NCBI GenBank assembly: GCA_036012865.1
Contig: DASCQC010000018.1
Location: 1-19,318 of the forward strand
DNA from: DASCQC01 sp036012865
GTDB taxonomy: Bacteria > Pseudomonadota > Gammaproteobacteria > Comchoanobacterales > Comchoanobacteraceae
Direction of reading: 5' to 3'
Length of the DNA stretch: 19,318 bases
The position numbers and the translations under genes were made by a program. The number at the start of each line of letters is the position of its first letter. Position 1 is the stretch's first letter. Positions 15,374 to 19,318 of this stretch are shown in pieces. The notes under the pieces are model-generated. The model searched no databases and had not been told where the DNA came from. It worked only from the letters and a program-made list of their open reading frames with translations.

Positions 15374-17326
15374 ATGACTTTAAGAAGGCGAAGTTTTAGT
15401 CTGGTTGGGGAGTCAAATATTCTAAGGGTATTTGAATCTCCGGTCATGATGCAGGGTGTGTTTTCTTTTCTTGATAAAAAAGATGCAGATCAAATTATTG
15501 TAGCGATTCCAAGCGCCATGTTTGCGTATGTTTCCTTTTATCATCCTGAAAAATGCACCTATGAGCAAATACAAAAACAATTTGGGTTGTACCCTCTCAG
15601 GTCGAAGAGGGGGGCGACAGATTATGATCTTTACTTAAGTGCGCACGATAACTACCCAGGGATTTCTCAGGCCGATCAAAACAGTGTTAATTTTCTGGTG
15701 GTCATTCCGGTGCCCTATTTATTGCATTACGAGTTAGGGATGGATCGGTCTCCTTTGGATTTGATTGAAGTCTATCTTAGGGGGGTGAATGCTTTACACA
15801 ATACTACTGATGAGTTGGATATCAACTTTGTTCGTAAAAGGGTTCGAGTCTTATTATTGCTCAATGCCTTCGATAACCATTTTGACAAAGATTTATCAAC
15901 AGCTTTATTGCAAAAAACTCTCAATAAAAAAGTTAAAGAACTCAATAAGGTTATTGTTCAGCGTCGTTATCCTGCTTGGGTTATGAGTTCTTTATGGGGA
16001 TTAAAGGGTAAAAGTAATGATACGGTAGCAAATTGTATTAGGGAGTTTGTAAGGTATGTAACATTACCCTCTGTCGTTGTTTCTCCTTTATTTCCTTTTG
16101 CAAAAATAAGGCAGTGGTTGATGGGCTCTGGGTCTGCTAGGAAAATGTACCAAGAGCTGGGTAAACAAACCTATATAGTCTCTGGTGACGCAGATGTTGA
16201 TAAGTTAACGAATGAGGGCTTATCTGGAGTTTTTACAGGGGTATTAAATCAATTAAACAAGGTGCCAAGGCCTCTTATTTTAGGGGGAGCTTACGGATTT
16301 TTAGATGATAATGTTAGGCTTTGTCTTCGGAAGGTAGCGCCTTGGTTGGATGAGTTGTCCGTGAGGCGGTCCATTTTGATGACACAATTGTTGCAAGGCT
16401 GGGATGTTTTGACGCGCAAATGGTTGGGTGATCTTGATAGTTTTTTGCCTTATATGAGTGAGGCAAATAGCTTTTATCAAGCTAAGTTCTTGTATGAGTG
16501 TTTGCTTGAACCATTAAAGAAACGGGCTTTAAAGGGGCCTGATATAGGGCCTAATCTTGTGGCTATTTCCAGGGGGTTTCAAAAAGAAAATAAGTTACAG
16601 CGTTACTGTTGGCAAGAAGATTGTCAAGTCAAAACATCTTCCCGGCACGATATCATCATGGTCGTGAAGGATAAAGATCAATTTACTCCAGTAGAAAGTT
16701 CTCAGGTAAAAGTGCAAGTTTTGAGTTTAGATTTTACCCTGCCAAGGTTGTATAAGATTTTAAAGAAAATCCACAATCACCAGTTTAGATCTGGCATGAG
16801 TTGGGTGTTTTCAAATGCGGGTTGGGGAAGGTGTTTTCATGAGGTTATTTCGCTGCTTCCCATCGACACTTACCCTTATGCTGTTTATTTTTTAACAAGA
16901 AATCGTAAGAATTTGTTAAAGAGACGTGAACAGGCTAAAAAATTGATGCAAGCCATTCAGGCGGGTCAGCGAGTGGAGTTAAAAAGTTATGTGGATTTGA
17001 GAGAAAGTATTGGCCATATGGTGAAGGATTCAGATCAATGGCGACGTTCCCACCAAGGGTTTGTCTTTAAAGCAGAGGATGTGCCGTCGGTTAAATTTAG
17101 GCTTTTCGGAGGAGGTTTTCTTGATTTTATTTGTTCAATGGAGGCTTATTTGAGGTGGGTAGGGGGTGTGATCAAAAGTATTGCAGGGTTAAATGAGGAG
17201 CCTTTATCCAATGTTGCAACAACCTCTGTGGTGAGTTCAGAGTTGATTAATATTATGGGAGCATTGGATCTATCGGGGAATACAAGCGATGATGGGCAAG
17301 CGAACAGAATGAGTCCAACTCCTTAG
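15374..17326 (+). CDS. Large unknown protein with F-box-like N-terminus
   Basis: A 650-residue protein with no signal peptide or clear transmembrane segment. Residues 20-55 (FESPVMMQGVFSFLDKKDAD, then IIVAIPSAMFAYVSF) follow the F-box pattern: Pro, a hydrophobic helix, a FSFLD core, then D plus a hydrophobic helix. F-boxes bind Skp1 in eukaryotic SCF ubiquitin ligases, and intracellular bacteria such as Legionella deliver F-box effectors. The rest (60-600) is mixed helical with no domain I recognise, and ends in a Ser/Thr/Asn-rich tail (about 605-650). The ATG at 15374 has no evident Shine-Dalgarno sequence. Its TAG lies two bases from the stop of the convergent neighbour. The F-box reading is by eye, and the invariant-looking Trp of many F-boxes is absent. 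Role as an effector is inference. Confidence 0.7.
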   Translation: MTLRRRSFSLVGESNILRVFESPVMMQGVFSFLDKKDADQIIVAIPSAMFAYVSFYHPEKCTYEQIQKQFGLYPLRSKRGATDYDLYLSAHDNYPGISQADQNSVNFLVVIPVPYLLHYELGMDRSPLDLIEVYLRGVNALHNTTDELDINFVRKRVRVLLLLNAFDNHFDKDLSTALLQKTLNKKVKELNKVIVQRRYPAWVMSSLWGLKGKSNDTVANCIREFVRYVTLPSVVVSPLFPFAKIRQWLMGSGSARKMYQELGKQTYIVSGDADVDKLTNEGLSGVFTGVLNQLNKVPRPLILGGAYGFLDDNVRLCLRKVAPWLDELSVRRSILMTQLLQGWDVLTRKWLGDLDSFLPYMSEANSFYQAKFLYECLLEPLKKRALKGPDIGPNLVAISRGFQKENKLQRYCWQEDCQVKTSSRHDIIMVVKDKDQFTPVESSQVKVQVLSLDFTLPRLYKILKKIHNHQFRSGMSWVFSNAGWGRCFHEVISLLPIDTYPYAVYFLTRNRKNLLKRREQAKKLMQAIQAGQRVELKSYVDLRESIGHMVKDSDQWRRSHQGFVFKAEDVPSVKFRLFGGGFLDFICSMEAYLRWVGGVIKSIAGLNEEPLSNVATTSVVSSELINIMGALDLSGNTSDDGQANRMSPTP

Positions 17327-17328
17327 CG

Positions 17329-17841
17329 TTATACAAACGGTAAGGAAGAGTGGTGGACGTTGATTAATAATTTACCACCAGTCCCCTGAATATAGACAAA
17401 GGTGAATTCTGCAGATTTTATGTCATTATTTTGTGCAGTAAACTCATAGCTTCCCATAGCAACGGCGCAGTGTTCATTAATCACAGTTCGTTGATCGCAG
17501 AACTTCACTTTAATCCAAGGGTGAAGAGCAAACCCATGGTCTTCTTCAATGATTCCTCCAATGAAGTAAGAAAGTGCTTGGTCAAAGGTTTGGCGAAAGG
17601 GGACTGCTGAAGCTAGTGTGGGTTTGAATAAGACAGGTGATATTTTAAAAGCATACAGGTTTTTAAGGTGTTTTTTAGCTCGGGCTTGATAGTCTTTTTT
17701 ATCGGTATGGTATTGGCCTATTTCAACAATGCCTTTGGCCCACTCTTTTTGTGCAAAGAGAATGTCTGCTGTTGTGATAGGTTTAGGGGTTTTTGTTGAT
17801 GATATTAAAGACTTCAGGTATCGCATGAGTGTCACATCCAC
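17329..17841 (-). CDS. SnoaL/NTF2-like (CaMKII-association-type) domain protein
   Basis: A 170-residue soluble protein with the cone-shaped NTF2-like fold. The starting helix is AQKEWAKGIVEIG (30-42). Then come a loop with SPVLFKPTLASAVPFRQT (68-85) and the helix ALSYFIGG (89-96). The closing strands have EFTFVY (145-150) and KLLINVHHSSLP (157-168), the usual end of CaMKII-association/DUF4440 relatives. Such proteins bind small molecules or catalyse simple reactions; no specific activity can be assigned. Some databases label close relatives phosphoribosyl-AMP cyclohydrolase, which I consider misleading. The start is GTG (17839-17841) without a strong ribosome binding site; ATG at residue 6 is an alternative. 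It converges on the 650-residue gene with a two-base gap. Confidence 0.75.
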   Translation of the reverse strand: MDVTLMRYLKSLISSTKTPKPITTADILFAQKEWAKGIVEIGQYHTDKKDYQARAKKHLKNLYAFKISPVLFKPTLASAVPFRQTFDQALSYFIGGIIEEDHGFALHPWIKVKFCDQRTVINEHCAVAMGSYEFTAQNNDIKSAEFTFVYIQGTGGKLLINVHHSSLPFV

Positions 17842-17977
17842 TTTTTCTCGTCAATTATCATACCATACCTGTGATCAGAGTTAAAGATTTAGATGGTTTT
17901 AGTGGGCCTGGTATGGCTCATGCGTGAGGTTGGAGTGTTTTTGTTTTTGCAGATGAGAGAGAGGTTATTATTCTCAT

Positions 17978-18787
17978 TTATTCAACCCATAAGTGAATGA
18001 TGAATTTTTCAAAAAGGATCGTTAGGGCAAGAAGTAGGGTGAATAGGCTAAAGGCTTGTTTTAGTTTTTGATGATTCACTCGGAAAGATAGGTGTGTTCC
18101 CAAGTAAAGTCCTCCGATGGCTAATAGGGCAAAGGAGGTGATTAATTCTGGGTGGGGGGTTTGCCCTCCTTGAATTCCGCCCATAAAAGCTGCAAGAACT
18201 TGTACGCAGCTGATAGCCATGGATGTTCCGATGGCTTGTTTGATGGGTATTTTGAGTAAAGAGGTAAAGACTGGGATCATAATAAATCCACCGCCAACAC
18301 CAATAAGCCCGCATAAGAACCCGGTGAATAGACTAATGGGGATTAATGGGATAAGCGGGTGTTCGGAGATATTGGATGAATGATCTGGGTGAGGGGGTCT
18401 TAGTAAAAGAAAAGACGAAAGGCAAAGCGTTAAAGTAAAGGTGAGTAAGATAAAATTTTCATTGGTTAGAGAGTATTGATTGATAGTAATTATTTTATTG
18501 GGTAGGTTGGGTATGAGCCAGTGGCGGGTAAAGTAAGCAGTGATTGTGGATAGAGGGGCAAACAGGAAGAGGGTTTTGGTTTTAAGTGTGTATAGAGAAT
18601 GGTAGCGGTAGGTTCCGATGATGCAGCAAAGTCCAATAATTAAAAGAGAGTAGTGGGTAGCATTGGAAGGAGTAAAGCCAAAAAAGTAGATCAGAATGGG
18701 GGTTGTAAGAATAGCTCCGCCAACACCAAGAACTCCGAGAATAATACCCATGATGAAAATTAAAATATAGCCAATGATTTCTAGCAT
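17978..18787 (-). CDS. TauE/SafE (TSUP) family anion permease
   Basis: A 269-residue inner-membrane protein with about eight transmembrane helices in two related halves. Each half opens with the family's glycine-rich motif: GVLGVGGAILTTPIL (18-32) and GLIGVGGGFIMIPVF (160-174). The linker between the halves is Pro/His-rich (130-148). TSUP proteins move sulfite, sulfoacetate, thiosulfate or related organic anions; the substrate cannot be read from the sequence, and no sulfur-metabolism gene is adjacent. The ATG is at 18785-18787 with only a weak Shine-Dalgarno. A 7-base inverted repeat lies 17-42 bases upstream. Intact and of normal length. Confidence 0.92.
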   Translation of the reverse strand: MLEIIGYILIFIMGIILGVLGVGGAILTTPILIYFFGFTPSNATHYSLLIIGLCCIIGTYRYHSLYTLKTKTLFLFAPLSTITAYFTRHWLIPNLPNKIITINQYSLTNENFILLTFTLTLCLSSFLLLRPPHPDHSSNISEHPLIPLIPISLFTGFLCGLIGVGGGFIMIPVFTSLLKIPIKQAIGTSMAISCVQVLAAFMGGIQGGQTPHPELITSFALLAIGGLYLGTHLSFRVNHQKLKQAFSLFTLLLALTILFEKFIIHLWVE

Positions 18788-18803
18788 AGCTCTACCAATG
18801 ATG

Positions 18804-18829
18804 AACCTATCGTAACTATATCATAGGTT
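18804..18829. promoter_or_regulatory. Inverted repeat upstream of the TSUP gene
   Basis: AACCTAT (18804-18810) and ATAGGTT (18823-18829) are perfect inverted arms around 12 bases, starting 17 bases before the TSUP ATG. It could be an operator or a leader hairpin. Minus-strand TATGAT and TATAGT hexamers overlap it, but no fitting -35 was found. Confidence 0.3.
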
Positions 18830-18960
18830 GATAAAGAAGTGGAATTCCTTGAGGTTGTTTGGGTTGATGATAGCTATTGGCTTGATTTGAATTTTTAAAA
18901 AATGAATGTAGGACAGGGGGTTGTATGAGAGGGGTATTAATGTTAGATTGGAATATAGGC

Positions 18961-18966
18961 AAGGAG
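18961..18966 (+). promoter_or_regulatory. Strong ribosome binding site of the last gene
   Basis: AAGGAG with a five-base spacer to ATG 18972. It is the main evidence that the truncated frame at the window end is a real gene. Confidence 0.7.
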
Positions 18967-18971
18967 ATTTT

Positions 18972-19318
18972 ATGAATACAATTCCTCAGGGTCATTTTAC
19001 TCACAAGCCGCTAGCGTTTACAATGGATTATTATCATGAGTGCGCGTGGGATAAAAGCCTATTTAAGAATGCTCTAATGTTTATTTCAGGAGTAGTTTTA
19101 ACTGCTTCTGCAGCTGTTATTCAAGCTTCTGTTATTAGCCTACAGCTTACGGTCTTGTATGCAGGTTATCAGTTGGGAATATGTGAGCCTGATTTTTCTA
19201 AGGAACTAAGTAAAGTTTTTGTTATGAAGCATGATCATGATTCAATGAAATTTAAAAAAAAGAACAAAAGTCAACCAAGAAATCAAAAGGATCCATTAGA
19301 AGAAACTAACCCTGATTC
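18972..19318 (+). CDS. Unknown membrane protein, 3' end cut by window
   Basis: An open frame of 115 codons runs from ATG 18972 to the window end without a stop, with AAGGAG five bases upstream. Residues 1-30 are polar (MNTIPQGHFTHKPL...). Residues about 33-70 are hydrophobic with many Ala, Val and Leu (FISGVVLTASAAVIQASVIS, then LQLTVLYAGYQLGI), enough for one long or two short membrane helices. After Cys71 comes a polar, Lys-rich stretch (KFKKKNKSQ) that continues off the window. No known domain is visible in the part seen. The divergent TSUP gene shares the 184-base region upstream. Confidence 0.65.
   Translation, partial: MNTIPQGHFTHKPLAFTMDYYHECAWDKSLFKNALMFISGVVLTASAAVIQASVISLQLTVLYAGYQLGICEPDFSKELSKVFVMKHDHDSMKFKKKNKSQPRNQKDPLEETNPD

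Noticed and set aside
17863..17916. Inverted CCATACC / GGTATGG pair between the SnoaL-like and TSUP genes
   Set aside because: The 40-base loop and absence of a T-run argue against a terminator; no promoter is linked to it.
1..19318. tRNA, rRNA, CRISPR arrays, insertion sequences, phage genes
   Set aside because: None seen on reading both strands: no cloverleaf-like segments, regular repeat-spacer pattern, transposase or integrase.

Overview
The window is AT-rich bacterial DNA carrying gammaproteobacterial-type housekeeping genes: the DbpA RNA helicase, the tRNA-modifying rhodanese TrhO, a patatin-like lipoprotein, and the DUF2157/DUF4401/GDYXXLXY membrane trio. TGA is an ordinary stop here (trhO and the DUF2157 and DUF4401 genes end in it). 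Several large unrecognised proteins look eukaryote-like: a U-box-like motif, a basic nuclear-localisation-like motif and an F-box-like N-terminus. The best guess is a host-associated gammaproteobacterium, possibly near the Legionellales. That placement is inference; nothing in the sequence proves a taxon.

Layout. 1-5187 (all minus strand): a helical-repeat protein resembling TTC38, a large gene split by one in-frame TGA, and a patatin-like phospholipase lipoprotein. 5439-8779 (minus): an orphan LolD/YbbA-type ABC ATPase, a CPBP-family membrane protein, and a two-gene unit trhO-GST joined by an ATGA overlap. 8897-13192 (plus): a promoter with an operator-like palindrome over its -10 box drives a four-gene operon: a membrane-anchored FMN/Fe-S glutamate-synthase-like enzyme followed by DUF2157, DUF4401 and GDYXXLXY proteins, the last three translationally coupled. 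13215-14654 (plus): dbpA with its own promoter. 14750-15373: a small unknown minus-strand gene and a degraded scrap of a dbpA-like helicase gene. 15374-17326 (plus): a 650-residue unknown protein with an F-box-like N-terminus. 17329-18787 (minus): a SnoaL/NTF2-like protein and a TauE/SafE permease. 18972-19318 (plus): the start of an unknown membrane protein, cut by the window end.

Two themes stand out. First, the four-gene operon suggests that the GltB-like redox enzyme works with the uncharacterised DUF2157-DUF4401-GDYXXLXY membrane complex. Second, the unknown large proteins carry motif-level hints of interference with the eukaryotic ubiquitin system and nucleus. One of these genes is interrupted by a single TGA, and a dbpA paralogue is reduced to a scrap, so gene decay is under way. 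The plus strand is G-over-C rich even across minus-strand genes, which points to a replication-strand bias.
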